Positions 44,101 through 55,290 are shown, counted from the stretch's first letter. The stretch: 64,000 bases of DNA from Ochotona curzoniae (GCF_017591425.1 NW_024465751.1:7626001-7690000), one strand, 5' to 3'. Notes: a model not told the origin generated them from the letters alone. Made by a program: numbers and translations.

Positions 44101-44860
44101 CTCCAAGTCTCTAGAAGGCAGCAGCTCTATTCTCTTCTTCTTTCAAATCAATACACTGAGCCTTCCTTCTTTCCCTTGCTCACCCAGTTCCAGTCACAGT
44201 ATTCTGCAGGGACACTGCAGACACACACCAGCTTTAGGCTCCTTCCCCATCCAGATGCCACCACGGTTCCCTCCCCTCCAATCTTCAGTCTTGGCAGACT
44301 CTGTCATGACTCTTTCCACAGTTCATTTTTCTCCATTACCACCATCTGACATGCTGTGTAAGTTGCTTAGTTAGTTAGTTTAATAGTTCTCCCACTCCCT
44401 ACTTTAACTGTTTAGATCTCTGTTCAGAATAGCTGCTGGGAAATAGCAGGGGCTCCAAAGTGAATTCAACACATAGTTATTGAGCCCCCACTCTGTGTCC
44501 GGTTCTGGAAAATAGAAATGAGTTAAGACATCTCTCAATCTTCCAGGTGTTTGGCAAGAGAGGCAACAAGTAGGAAGAAGTTAGATGATCAATGACAGAA
44601 GGGTAGAAACAAAGAGATAATGAGTTCCACGATGCTACCTTGGGTGCAGGGATGAGTCAGAGATTTTCTGGAAGGACTGACCCCTGCTCTGAGCTGGGCA
44701 AATCATTAGAATTGTCTGAGGTCGGGGGACCCAGCAAGCTACACTCAAGGCAGAGGCTCGTTTTTACAAAACACAAAAGCCAAGAAATCGTCAGTTGCTA
44801 AAAAATTGTCCATTGTGAACAGACATTATAGCTCCAAGACATTTTATTAGAATGTTCTTT
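44101..44860. other. Mostly unique sequence
   Basis: A faint MIR/L2 phrase 'acatagttattgagcccccactctgtgtccgg' occurs at 44471-44502. No gene is recognised. Confidence 0.35.
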
Positions 44861-44863
44861 GGG

Positions 44864-45245
44864 AAGGGGACATGATGTGATGGTTTAGCAAGCTAATTAT
44901 TAGCCTACAAGGCCAGCATCCCATATGGACACCAGTTCATGTTCTAGCTGCACCACTTCCAGTCCAGCCTGCTGCTGATGGCATGGGAAAACAGTAAAAG
45001 ATGGCCAAAGTCTTTGGGCCTCTGTACCCATGTTGGAAGCCCAGAAGAAGCTCCTGGCTTCCAGCTTTGGACCAGCACAACTTTAGCCATAGCAGCAACT
45101 TGGGAAGTAAACTAGTGGATGGAAGGTTCTCTCTAAATCAATTTATCAATCTATCTATCTATCATCTAGCTACCATCTGTAAACCATCTATCTATCCATC
45201 AACTTATCTCTAACTCTGTAATTCTTTCAAGTAATTAAAAAAATG
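44864..45245 (+). mobile_element. C-SINE carrying an ATCT microsatellite
   Basis: 'ggggacatgatgtgatggtt', 'gccagcatcccatatggaca', 'ttcatgttctagctgcacca', 'gggaaaacagtaaaagatgg', 'gaagcccagaagaagctcct', 'cagcaacttgggaagtaaac', then imperfect (ATCT)n at 45138-45205 replacing the CT stretch, and the tail 'caagtaattaaaaaaatg'. Confidence 0.85.
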
Positions 45246-45828
45246 TTCCAAACCTGTGATTGGATAAGTTACATAAGTAAAAAGGGGCAACTGATACATC
45301 TTCTAGCTCCACCACTCTGGCTAGGACTCCTCAGCACAGAAAGGTTCAATGGCTGAGTGTATGAGGTGAACTGACAAGAGACAGATTAATAGAAAATAAA
45401 AAGCTATGCAAATGTATCACATGTGTTGGGCCACCATAGCAGAAAAAGTGAATGTCCAAAGGCTTGCTAGTACTTAGGGGAGAACAGATGTGTATGCAAG
45501 CAATTTAGGGGGCAGTAAGTTATTTTTAGGAGAGCCCTGCTATAGTGTGCATTAAGTCAGAGGTTCGTATTGTAAGAAGCATGGTCCTTGGGTGATGATG
45601 TTGAAGTAGTATGGACTTGTAAAAAGTGGGATTAGTGAGAGGCTATGAGGTCATTGGGCACACTGACATCAGAAAGGGTTAAAGTGGTTCTTGTAGGACT
45701 CTGGCTAGTGTGAAGGAACAAGGCCAACTCTTCCCCCAATCTCTCCCTGGTGTCCCTCTTGCACCTGCTCCCTAAAATGCAGTCCATAGGCCCTCAAAGG
45801 AGACTGGACCAATAAGGCTGCCCATCAT
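45246..45828. other. Unassigned sequence
   Basis: It may hold an old LTR, but no edge is recognised. Confidence 0.3.
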
Positions 45829-45829
45829 A

Positions 45830-46005
45830 GACTTTATCAGTTTCCAAAACGCCCTATCTCAACTGAACTTGAACTATGATTATGCAACAAGGTGGAGGAA
45901 TCCACCATGGGGGGAGGGGTATGGGAGGGGTGGGGGGAATCCCCAGCGCCTATAAAACTGTACTACATAATACAATGTAAGCAACAATAAAAAAAAAAAA
46001 AAATA
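45830..46005 (+). mobile_element. LINE-1 3' end (3'UTR)
   Basis: 'caacaaggtggaggaatccaccatgggg', a G-rich run (45908-45938), 'ccccagcgcctataaaactgtactacataatac' and a poly-A run. Same order as 13691-13960 in reverse and 53200-53290. Heavily 5' truncated. Confidence 0.85.
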
Positions 46006-46495
46006 AAGTACCTAGCCTCAACTATCTCATTAGTCATGGAAAATGTACCCGCACAAGCCCTTCAAAGAACAGATGGGAAGTGCAATCATTTGTGACCAGG
46101 TTTGAGTATGCCCCGGACTTCTCAGCCCCTCTCCTATCGTACCAGCTCATCTTCCCTGGCGTATCAAACTCCCTGGAAAGGGATCAGTAACAACTGAGTT
46201 CTGAGTTCTACTCACACCATCTGTCTTCAGGCAGCGAAAGGGCATTTAGGGAAAGCCCTTCCCTGCATCTGCTGTCTTTCACGGGCCCTCAGCTCACAAA
46301 AATTAGTGTTCCAAAGTGATATACTTGCGGGTGATACATTCCTAAATTTGATCATTATAACATTACTTGAAGAAGGAATTCTCACTAGGAGACTCAGTAA
46401 TGGTGCACATTTTCAAAAGAAACTGAAACAGGATATACTATTTCACTAAATATTTTGACAACTGGAAGTAGCTAAGATGCTAAGAGAATGAATGA
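46006..46495. other. Unique non-coding sequence
   Basis: Nothing recognised. Confidence 0.35.
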
Positions 46496-46499
46496 CAGG

Positions 46500-46797
46500 A
46501 CAGGGAATTTTTGGCTTTTATGTGTTTATAAGACAACAGAGGGCTTCTATTTGTTGCTTAGCTCCTCAAATCCCCACAAGAGCTAAGGGTGCAGTCAGCC
46601 AAAGTGGGGGCTGGAAATTGGAAATACAGCCCCAGTTTCCCATGTGGGTGGAAGGGACCAATGGCCTATACCACCGCTAAAGCTCCCCGGAAAGCTGCAG
46701 CCAGGAACTGTAGGCTGGTATCAAACCCAGGTGCCCTGATGTGGATTGCGCACAACTTATTCTAGCATCTTAACCACTAGGCCAATGCTCACCCCAG
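46500..46797 (-). mobile_element. C-SINE, older subfamily, minus strand
   Basis: 'gctcctcaaatccccacaag', 'cccagtttcccatgtgggtg', 'gctgcagccaggaactgtagg', 'caaacccaggtgccctgatgtgg', 'tcttaaccactaggccaatg' in reversed C-SINE order. The tail side is eroded. Confidence 0.75.
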
Positions 46798-46837
46798 AAC
46801 AGAAAACGTTGGAAGGAAACAGAAACAACATAGAACG

Positions 46838-47165
46838 AGGGTCAGCAAAATGCAGCCCATGTGCCAAATTTGGCCTGTGCCTGTTGTGATATAATCAGTA
46901 AGTTGAGAATCATTGGGAGCGAAAGTAATAAAATATTGTCACGTAGCATGAAAATTGTTCAAAATTCTAATGTTCATTTTTATCAATGAGGTTTCACTGA
47001 AGCACAACACAGCATGTTTTCTGGCGTGCATGCCATTGATGGATGCCTATTTCCTCAAAGGCAGAGTTGAGGAGTCACAATAGACAACGCAGCTTGAAGT
47101 ATCAAGCTTCAACGTAAGCTTGAAGCATCTGCCACCTGGCCTTTCACAGAAAGACTGCAGGAGTG
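46838..47165 (+). mobile_element. hAT-Charlie-type non-autonomous DNA transposon relic
   Basis: 'gggtcagcaaaatgcagccc', 'atgtgccaaatttggcctgtgcctg', 'ttatcaatgaggtttcactg', 'aagcacaacacagcatg', 'cagagttgaggagtcacaat' and 'cacctggcctttcacagaaag' follow the well-known 'ggtcagcaaactatggcccgcgggccaaatccggcc' element to near its other terminus. The reverse of the same family is at 56178. Confidence 0.8.
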
Positions 47166-47845
47166 GAGTCATGTTCATCAACCCCGTCTGCACACCCCTG
47201 TGATGGTGTAATATCTCAGTGACTAAACTTGCTGCACAGAGATTGTGACTTGGTGGGCTTGAAGGAGGACCCAGACATTGATATTTTGGAAAAACTGCCA
47301 AAGTAGATGCCATTTGCTGTGCAAAGTAGGTCAGGTCACAGCCAGCCTGGCACTCAAGGTTATGGTACTCATAATTGGTGTAACTGGAGCCCATCTTGGG
47401 ATGCCTCCCCAATGAGGCTTCATGTTCTTTATCATAGTTCACTGAAGAGATGAAGAAGGGGGCTCTGGCAGTACTTACAAAGGATACAAGGTGCTGAAAG
47501 GGAAAAAGGCACCTACCTTGTGATATTGTGCTGCCTCACTCTGATGTGCCCATCTTGTTGTGATGGCTTGTCACTATACAAGGACTCTGCCAAGTTACAC
47601 GTACAATTGCTTATTAGGCAGGCATCAATTAGTAAGAAGACAGAAACAGTTAATGCAACTTACTCTGTAAGCTCAATGAAAATTTAGCTCTTTGTCCATT
47701 GTGCAAACAGCTTTGCCTGCCAAAAGAACATTCTCCAAATCAGTACTAGGCTATTCTCATTAGCATCAGGCAACTAGCATCTCCAGCTCAACTAAAGAGA
47801 GACCCTTTAGGGATCAAGCCATAAGCTTCGCCCTAATGACTCTGG
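47166..47845. other. Unique non-coding sequence
   Basis: A minus-strand frame (47047-47442, 131 codons) overlaps the transposon end and shows no domain. Nothing else is recognised. Confidence 0.35.
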
Positions 47846-47849
47846 GGCT

Positions 47850-48260
47850 TGCTAGGTCATTAGACCTTGTCCCTGGTTTTCTCTAAAATATTGAATCCAA
47901 CCCACATACTGTGAGTAATGTTAATTTTACCAGTAAGAATTCCTTTCTAACATCCATTATGCTAATTAATAGCCAACATAAATCATCACCCATTTCTTAA
48001 CTCCTTGCACTAATTAGCAAAGTCCTGGGTATTGATAAAGAAAAAAGGGCACCAGAACAGATTGTCATAGTCATTTCCAGAATGTGAACTCTGATTAGAT
48101 TACTTGCTGCCCACTCCAGGGAGGTGAATTCCTGATTTACAGTTAGGTGACTACACTGAAGATATAGTTTAAATTAAACAGCACACACATGACATCACTG
48201 TGATGATGATGTATTTAAAGCACATTACAGACATTGTCATAAGGGAGCATAGAAATGTCT
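47850..48260. promoter_or_regulatory. Candidate conserved non-coding element
   Basis: The stretch is free of repeats and AT-rich. It carries two homeodomain-type cores, gctaattaat at 47961 and gcactaattagc at 48007, plus a CRE-like 'tgacatcactgtgatgatg' near 48192. These words are common by chance in AT-rich DNA, so this is only a pointer for a conservation check. Confidence 0.2.
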
Positions 48261-49448
48261 CATTTCTCAATCAAATCATTATTTGCCTTGAAATATTACC
48301 CATTTCAGTTTGCTGAAGTCCACTCCCAGTGTCCAGTGGAGTCCTCTTTCAGGACCCTTCCTTCAACTAACCATGCATACTTCATACTGGAGAAAGCCTC
48401 ACTTAACTGAACTGCAGCTGGTTTTCCTGACGCATCCCCCTCCAAGACCACCTTGGATCAGGGGTCTTTGCCAAGGCTGGAAACCTCTGACTCCTCGTAT
48501 AAGATTAATGTTCTATCTTGGGTAGTGCGGCATGGAAGAGAATGGGTAAAGAGCAATAAAATGGAGGAAAGGCAGGGATTTGTTAAAGGTTGGAGGAAGA
48601 TAGAACATTGCTGGCTGTCAAGAAAAGCTTGCTATCAATTTGGGTCCTCCAGCAAGCAGATGCCAAAGCTGACTTAGTAATGATATTGATGGGAAGATAC
48701 AATAGTTGTGGATTAAATGGTAGAGAGAATAGGAGTGGCCAGAAAAAGATTTCTGGTCCATGATGCAAACCTAACATCTGTGAAGAGAAAGGGAAAAGAC
48801 GGAAATGAGACAGGAGAAGTTCCCAGCTGCCTAGCCGCTTTGGGAAGGGTCTGATCAGCCCCATGGGAAGTTCCAGCATGCAGATAGCCTGGAAAGAAGT
48901 CCTACACTGGGTGGAAGCAGGTAACCTTAGGAGCCTCCATCCCCGACCCTGCTCTAGGGTTGCAATGCAAATCAAAAATGCCTGTAGCTGTGAATCAGCT
49001 GAGCCCTTATTTCCTGAATAAATATTCAAACCATAGAATGAGTGTGTGCCTTTAACCATGAACTACATACTGGATTAAGACACATATGAAACTATTGCCA
49101 CACAATGTGAGGCATGTTGATGGAACCGCAGGGTGGACAGATGTGGTCACCTCAACAGCTCCTTAAAGAGCCACCTCACCATCATGCTCAGCCACATCGC
49201 TTTATGCTGCTACCCTTCCCCCAGGTGTGGCCACCAGGACACATCAGTCTTGGACTAAGTGATGGGTTGAGAGATAAGCTTCTGTCCTTAACCACTAACA
49301 TCAAAGCCCCATCAGAACGGAAGACAGGTGCATACAGACCTCAGCGGTCACTGACTGTGAAGACCAATTGAGGTCTGCAGACTCCTTTGCCACCCCCATG
49401 TGGCTAACAGCAGAGGGCAGAGCTGAGGGAGACAGCCCCGCACCAACA
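48261..49448. other. Unique non-coding sequence
   Basis: No repeats or exons recognised. The minus-strand 158-codon frame at 48583-49059 shows hydrophobic stretches but no family resemblance and is probably chance. Confidence 0.4.
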
Positions 49449-49869
49449 AAAGACTTATTTAAAGATGGAGGAATTGTTTTGAATAGTTTATGAAGGATTG
49501 GGGTCAGCTCTACTTGGAATGCTTTGCAGAATTCAGCAGGGAAGCATCTGGACATAGACTTTTCTATGTTGGGAGGGCTTTAATTACTGCATCAATCTCT
49601 GCCTCAGCTATAGGTTTATTTTTAGATTTTCTGTTGCTTCATGACTTAGTTTTACTAGTGGGTATGAGTCCAGGAATCTATCCATTTCTTGGAAGTCTTC
49701 TGATGTGTTGCCGTATAGTTATTTGTAGTAATTCCTGATTATTCTCCGTACTGCGGAGGTATCCGTTGTTATGTTCCCTTTTCCATCTTTGATGCTATTA
49801 ATTCTCGTCTTCTCTCACTTTTTTGGTCAGTTGGTTCAGTGGGGTGTCTATTCTATGTATTTTCTCAAA

Positions 49870-49882
49870 GAACCAACTCTTT
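49870..49882 (+). repeat. Target-site duplication of nested L1, left copy
   Basis: gaaccaactcttt, repeated exactly at 50182-50194, within the inverted L1 arm. Confidence 0.9.
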
Positions 49883-50181
49883 TTTTTGGGGGGGGGGCTT
49901 CTTTTTTAAAATATACATTTTTTTAGTTTTAATTTTTGAATTATGTAGTAAAATTTTATATAGGATGGGATCCCCCAAATTCCCACCCCCCAAAATATTT
50001 TCCCTTTTTATTACAATGGTTTAGTCCTTCATAAAGAATTATAATTCTATCAGTCTGTTATTCAAGTGTATCCCCACAATTGCTAGTACAGACAATGTCA
50101 GACAGTCCAAAATCCCATTGTCTACACATGCCCAACAGTTTCATTGAGAATCCATCTTTTGTCTGGAAGCAGGGATGCATT
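49883..50181 (-). mobile_element. Nested 5'-truncated LINE-1 (3'UTR only)
   Basis: In reverse complement it reads from 'atgcatccctgcttccagac' to 'taaaattttactacataatt' and an A-rich end. This closely parallels 53030-53305 of the larger L1, including the terminal 'aaaaagaag'. The tail then has an unusual C10 run (G10 at 49888-49897 on the plus strand) before the last As. Perfect 13-bp repeats flank it. It inserted after the large L1. Confidence 0.92.
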
Positions 50182-50194
50182 GAACCAACTCTTT
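50182..50194 (+). repeat. Target-site duplication of nested L1, right copy
   Basis: Exact second copy of gaaccaactcttt. Confidence 0.9.
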
Positions 50195-50689
50195 GATTCA
50201 TTGATTTTATATATTGTTCTTTTGATCCCTATTTGATTTTTTTCTTCTCTTATATTGATTACTTCTTTTTTTTCTGTTATTCTTGGGATTATTTTGTGCT
50301 GTTGCTTCTCTAGCTCCTTCAGGTGTATACATAGCTCATTAACCTGGTGACTTCCTTGATTCCTAATGTAGGCTCAAACTGCCTCTTAACACTGCCTTGG
50401 CAGTATCCCACAGGTTTTGGTACATTGTGTTTCAGTTTTCCTTGGTTTCAAGGAATTTTTCAATTTCGCCTTTAATTTCTTCTCTGTTTATCTTCCAAGA
50501 GTTTACAAACTTCCTAGGTTATTTTGGTTTATTGACCTGTAGTTGCACATTGTGGTGGTCCCAGAAAATGAATGTTATGATGTTTGTAAATTTAATGTTG
50601 ATAAAAAAATTTCTTTTTCTCCCTTTTGTAGACTGTGTTTATTAGCTCTGTATTTAAGGAATGTATAATAGAAGTGTAGCAGAGACAAC

Positions 50690-52620
50690 ACAATCAAAGC
50701 AGTTTGCGAAAAACCCAATGCCAGCATCATACTAAATGGGGAAAGATTGGAAGCCTTTCCACTAAAATCTGGAACTAGACAGGGATGTCCACTGTCACCA
50801 CTACTCTTCAATATAGTTTTGGAAGTCCTTGCCAGAGCTATGAGGCAAGAAAAAGCAATCAAAGGAATACAAATTGGAAACGAGGAATTGAAATTATCAC
50901 TATTTGCAGATGACGTGATTCTCTACAAAACAGAACGAAAAGAATCAGTCAAGTGACTATTGGAACTCATAAGAGACTTTGACAGAGTAACAGGATACAA
51001 AATTAATGAACACAAATCGATGGCACTAGTGTACACAAATAATCCCATGGATGAGAAAGAAATTGTAAGCACAGTCTCCTTTAAAATAGAGGAGAAGAAT
51101 CTTAAATACCTAGGAACTAAACTGACTAAATATGTGAAAGACCTCTATGATGAAAGCTATAAATCATTTTTAAAAGAGAAATAGAAGAACACCTTGAAAA
51201 ATAGAGAGCCTTACCATGTTCCTGGATTGGCAGGATCAACATCATCAAAATGACCATATTACCAAAAACAATATACAGATTCAACGCAATCCAAATCAAA
51301 ATCCCAACAACATTCTCTCAGAAACAGAAAAGATGATACAAAAGCTCATCTGGAATCACAAAAGACTACAAATAACTAAAGCTTTCCTGAAAAATAGAGA
51401 TCAAGCTGGAGGAATCACGATTCCAGACGCCAAGACATACTACAGAACAGTGATTATCAAAACAGCCTGGTACTGGTACAGAAACAGAGAAGATCAGTGG
51501 AACAGAATAGAAACACGGGAAGGGAGCCCACACATGTATAGTCAACTGATCTTTGACAAGAAAACTGAAAACAACCCAGGCAATAACCCGGGTCAATTCA
51601 ACAAATACTGTTGGGACAACTGGATGGCAGAGTACACAATTAAGAAGCAGGACCCACACCTGTCACATTATACGAAACTTAACTCAAAATGGATCAAGGA
51701 CTAAATCTACACCCAGAAACCATCACACTATTAAAGGAAAACATGGAATCACACTCCAAGATATAGGAACAGGAAAAAACTTCTTAGAAAACACATCAAA
51801 AACAATGGCAATCAAATCCAAAATGAACAAATGGGACTACACAAAACAAAAAAAAGCTGCTGTACAGCAAAGGAAACAATTAACAAAGTGAAGAAGCAAC
51901 CAACAGAATGGGAGAAAATTTTTGCACACCACGCAAGTCATAGGGGACTAATATCCAGGATTTACAAAGAGCTTCAGAAACTCAGGGACAGGGAAAAAAA
52001 CCTGTAACAAAATGAGCAAAGGAAATGAACAAACATTTTTCAAAAGAACAGATTCAAATGGCTAAAAGACATATGAAAAGAATCTCAAGCTCCCTAGCCA
52101 TCGGAGAGATACAAATGAAAATCATGTTGAGGTACCACCTAACTCCAGTGAGACTGGTCTACATTCAGAACTCAACTAACAACACCTGCTGGCATGGATG
52201 TGGGGAGAAAGGTACACTCCTTCATTGCTGCTGGTGGCAGTGTAGGCTAGTACAACCACTGTGGAAATCAGTATGGAGAGTGCTTGCAGATTTGCAAATA
52301 AACTTGTCCTATGACCCAGGTATCCAGCTCCTAGGAATATACCCAATAGAAGTGAAATCTGCATATGAGAAGGGGATCTGTCATCCTATATTTGCAGCAG
52401 CACAATCTACAATAGCAAAGACATGGAGACAATCCAGATGTGTGTCGGATTAAGAGAGGTTATAGAAACTCTGGTACATCTACTCCATGGAATATTATTC
52501 AGCTATTAAGAAGAATGAGAGTATACTATTTATAACCAGGTCCCAACTAGAGACCATTATGCTCAGTGAAATGAGTCAATCACAAAAGAACAAATGCCAT
52601 ACGTTCTTTCTTATATGAGG
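50690..52620 (+). pseudogene. LINE-1 ORF2 3' part (RT palm to C-terminus), broken
   Basis: The intact protein would be the L1 endonuclease/reverse transcriptase that drives retrotransposition in the nucleus. Seen here: '[14 protein letters not shown]' near 50770-50811, the catalytic 'FADD' at 50903-50914, 'GYKIN' and 'KYLGTKL' blocks to 51184, then 'GGITIPD', 'TAWYWYRNREDQWNR' and 'SKWIKD' (51400-51704), '[12 protein letters not shown]' (about 51750) and the Cys-rich C-terminal region 'CWHGCGEKGTLLHCC' (from 52187). There the last His-to-Cys spacing is one residue longer than in the human L1 I recall. TGA at 50954, TAG at 51182, TAA at 51702 and at least three frameshifts kill the frame. The RT start between the two arms (roughly 60 codons) is missing. 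It cannot be mobile on its own. Confidence 0.93.
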
Positions 52621-53305
52621 AAACCAACATGGAAAATGTAACACCAATAATCGAATCCGTACTGTCTTTTTGTTTGCTTGCTTGGTGTTTTGGCTGTATC
52701 CCCTGTCTTTTGACGGATTTTTTAATTTCAGTTTTGTTTATTCCAAATAATTTCTTTTCTCTTGTCAAATTCATCACTGCCTTATGGATTATACCATGGC
52801 ATCATTTTCCCCAAGAGACCTTTGTGTTTCCTTTTTGTCACTCATGTGTTGGTTACCAAGTGGTGCGTTTTTTCATAGTGCTGTAATTTGTTGTTCATGA
52901 TATTGATGTTGTTGTGGCTATTCTAACTCATGCTAGTTGTTGGCCTTGTCTCATGGCTTCTCCATTATGGAAATGTATAGTGATGGAGTCCTGGGTTCTA
53001 TCACATACAGACATGGAGGAATACTGGAACGTGCATCCCTGCTTCCAGACGGAAGATGGATCCCAACGAAACTGTTGAACATGTGTAGACAATGGGATGC
53101 TGACATTATCTGTATCAACAATGTTGGGGTACACTTAAATAAGAGACATATAATTATGATTCATTATGAAGGACTACACTATTGTAGTAAACTGGGGAAA
53201 ATCTGTCAGGGTGTGGGAGTTTGTGGGGGTGGAATCCCAGCCTATACGAAATTGTACTACATAATTCAAAATTCAAAATAAAAATATATTTTTTAAAAAG
53301 AAGTT
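52621..53305 (+). mobile_element. LINE-1 3'UTR of the twin-primed copy
   Basis: It follows the ORF2 C-terminus without a gap. A T/G-rich segment (52660-52930) is followed by the 3' block shared with the nested element ('gcatccctgcttccagacgg', 'catgtgtagacaatgggatg', 'tacgaaattgtactacataa') and ends in AT-rich 'aaaatatattttttaaaaag'. No long poly-A remains. I could not find a convincing target-site duplication matching the left edge near 49450. Confidence 0.85.
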
Positions 53306-53319
53306 TAGCAGAGATGTTC

Positions 53320-53625
53320 AGATGTTGCGACACAGTGCAGTATGTCTCTCAGCATCTACTATGACTTCCACTGAAACTGTTTTAAGCATCCTGACAGTAG
53401 GATGCTGGACTCTGGCACTGTCCATCCCTACAATGTCAGGAAACTTCCACAGTGGAATGATGGACTTATGACTGCTGATAAAGGACCATCCACTGTAATA
53501 GTAGTGGGGAACTCAATGGAGGGGAGTGTGGAACTTGGGGAGAAGACAGAAAATCCCAGAGCCTATGAAATTGTTTCATAAAACAATAATTTAAAAAAAA
53601 TTTTTTAAATATATGGGGAAATTCA
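53320..53625 (+). mobile_element. Older LINE-1 3' end
   Basis: 'gtggggaactcaatggaggg', 'cccagagcctatgaaattgtttcataaaac' and an A/T-rich end resemble the L1 3'UTR ends at 45830 and 13691. More diverged than its neighbour. Confidence 0.6.
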
Positions 53626-53639
53626 AAATAAGTTTATTA

Positions 53640-54255
53640 ACAGATCTTCACTGAAAAAAATCAAGTAATGTGTTTTCTGTACAAGGAAACAGAAACCATA
53701 AATGATGCTCTTCATAGAACAGTAAGCAAGGAACTTTTTTAAAAGTGGGAAAAGGAACGAAACCTTGTCTTTTGAAACTAAGTGGATTCAGTTGGAAATC
53801 ACTATGTTTAGTGAAATAAACCAGTCCCAAAAAACAGACAGGTATGTTTTCCCTGGTATGTTACAGCTAATACACATAGCTTACCAAAAAATGACATTTC
53901 TCTAAGTGAGATTCATATCCTGAATGCTTAACAGTCTGTCTCTGTACTTCTGAGTAACAGTAGAGTTTCCATCGTTTTCTCCCCCATTTTCTATGTCATG
54001 ATATCTTGACCTACTAGAGTGTTAACCTTGTGATGGGAAAGTAGAAGGGAAATTTGCCACTGAAACAACTTCAGGGAAAAGTAAAGGGCAAGTAGGGAAG
54101 GAGTACCATGAGATATGTGAAATCTACTGTCCTTACATCAATGGAATTTAAAATGAATACCCAAAGTGGGAAAATCTAAATAGAGAAGCATTTACAAATC
54201 AATAATAAAGCAATTACTCAATGAAACCTGGTTGATTGGTTTAGGACACAACAAG
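53640..54255 (+). mobile_element. LINE-1 3' end (end of ORF2 and 3'UTR), another copy
   Basis: 'ggaaatcactatgtttagtgaaataaaccagtcccaaaaaac' is the end of ORF2. 'catatcctgaatgctta'-type and 'aagggaaatttgccactgaaac' phrases followed by 'accatgagatatgtgaaatctactg' form a lagomorph-like L1 3'UTR. Strongly 5' truncated. Confidence 0.65.
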
Positions 54256-54309
54256 TTCACATGTAAGTAAAGGTCAATGCCAGCGTGTTCTTTGGAGAAG
54301 AAAGGCTGA

Positions 54310-55050
54310 GGATTGAAGCAATTCAGCAACCTTACACTTCACAGCAGAAGGTTAGTCATTTATCTTATCTTCAGTAACTTTATGTTGGGTCTTTTGAATT
54401 CCTTTTCAGGCATTTCATTGATCTCTCTTGGCATTCTGATATTGAAGTGCTGCTGTGTTCCTTCAGGGGAGTCATATTGTATTTTCAGGTGTTTGTGGAA
54501 CATCCTGCTGGCTTCTTCCTCTGGTGGCTTTTGTGTTTGTGGTATGCCTCTGTGTCTTACTGGAGTGTCAGTCAGTTCCTGGGATATTCAGAGGGGTGTG
54601 CTGGGTGGAGCCAGTGCTCAGGAGAGGGTTAAGTGTACAGGATAACGCACAGGTCGGGTGGGGTTGATCTCTGTTGCCTGGAGGAAGCTGTGACCACGTT
54701 GGCGGCGGCAGGTGCAGTCACTGCCTCACCTCATCTCTGCGGAGGTGATCAATGCCTGGAGCCAGCCCACAGTGAACACACACTCCACCCACGCAGACAC
54801 ATGAGCCACACGGAGAATCTGAGCACAGAATCCTCTGCAACGACCCAGCCCACACACTCACAGAGTTCTGGGCCTCCGAAGTCAGATCCAGTGATTACTC
54901 AGAAAACTGTCAGACAGGCAGAGAATCCCAGCAGTCACCGTGTGCAATGCTCCCACAGTCACAAGGAGCAGGGGCTCCACTCAGCCCCATGAGTCTGCTC
55001 CATGCATGGGGACAGCCAAGACATCTCAGAACCTGCTGCCTGCTCATGTC
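54310..55050 (-). mobile_element. Isolated LINE-1 5'UTR and ORF1 start
   Basis: On the minus strand a GC-richer region (55050 to about 54510) is followed by a frame from ATG at 54501-54503 to a stop at 54360-54362 (47 codons). It includes 'FNIRMPREINEMPEKEFK', resembling the N-terminal part of mammalian L1 ORF1 proteins (ORF1p normally binds L1 RNA). Only the 5' end of an L1 is present, not the 3' end. The usual 5' truncation would give the opposite. It may be one arm of a rearranged L1 or a fragment split by later events. Confidence 0.6.
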
Positions 55051-55054
55051 CTCT

Positions 55055-55290
55055 CTTGGCTATGTGAACATGGGTGCTTATTATAGAGTTAGAAGAGAGG
55101 CATACCTGGCAACTGAGTATCTCCTACCTGTGTGGGAGACCAGAGGGCATTCCTGGCTCTTGGACTGAGACTGGTTCAGACACTGCTGTGGCTGCTTGGG
55201 GCATAAACCAATGGACATACCTCTTTCTTCTTGTTGTCAGTCTCCTCTGCCTCTTACATGAATACATAAGCAAATACTTAAAAATGGCTA
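55055..55290 (+). mobile_element. C-SINE, partial
   Basis: 'tacctgtgtgggagaccagagggcattcctggctcttggactgag', 'gtggctgcttggggcataaacc' and 'gaatacataagcaaatac' follow the C-SINE middle and tail. The head is degraded. Confidence 0.65.

Larger units (their letters stand above)
49450..50660 (-). mobile_element. LINE-1, inverted 5' arm (ORF2 linker to RT start)
   Basis: Read on the minus strand from about 50560 to 49450, broken frames show L1 ORF2 phrases from the region after the endonuclease domain ('REEIKGEIEKFLETKE', 'YQNLWDTAK', 'ESKSWFFEKIHRID') to the start of the reverse transcriptase ('FPAEFCKAFQVELTPILHKL', ending near 'PPSLNKSF'). Many stops and frameshifts are present. This upstream part of ORF2 lies inverted and 5' of the direct-orientation part that begins about 50690. 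That arrangement is expected from twin priming. A second L1 insertion (49883-50181) interrupts the arm. Confidence 0.88.

Noticed and set aside
48583..49059. 158-codon minus-strand frame with hydrophobic stretches as a possible membrane protein gene
   Set aside because: No family motif, no supporting exon structure and overlap with other short frames; length is within chance for this composition.
49450..53305. Active LINE-1
   Set aside because: ORF2 has several in-frame stops and frameshifts, the RT start is missing at the inversion junction, and ORF1 and the 5'UTR are absent.
53320..55050. Reading the plus-strand L1 3' end and the minus-strand L1 5' end as one twin-primed element
   Set aside because: In twin priming the inverted 5' arm lies upstream of the direct arm. 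Here the 5' piece lies on the 3' side, so they are separate events or a later rearrangement.
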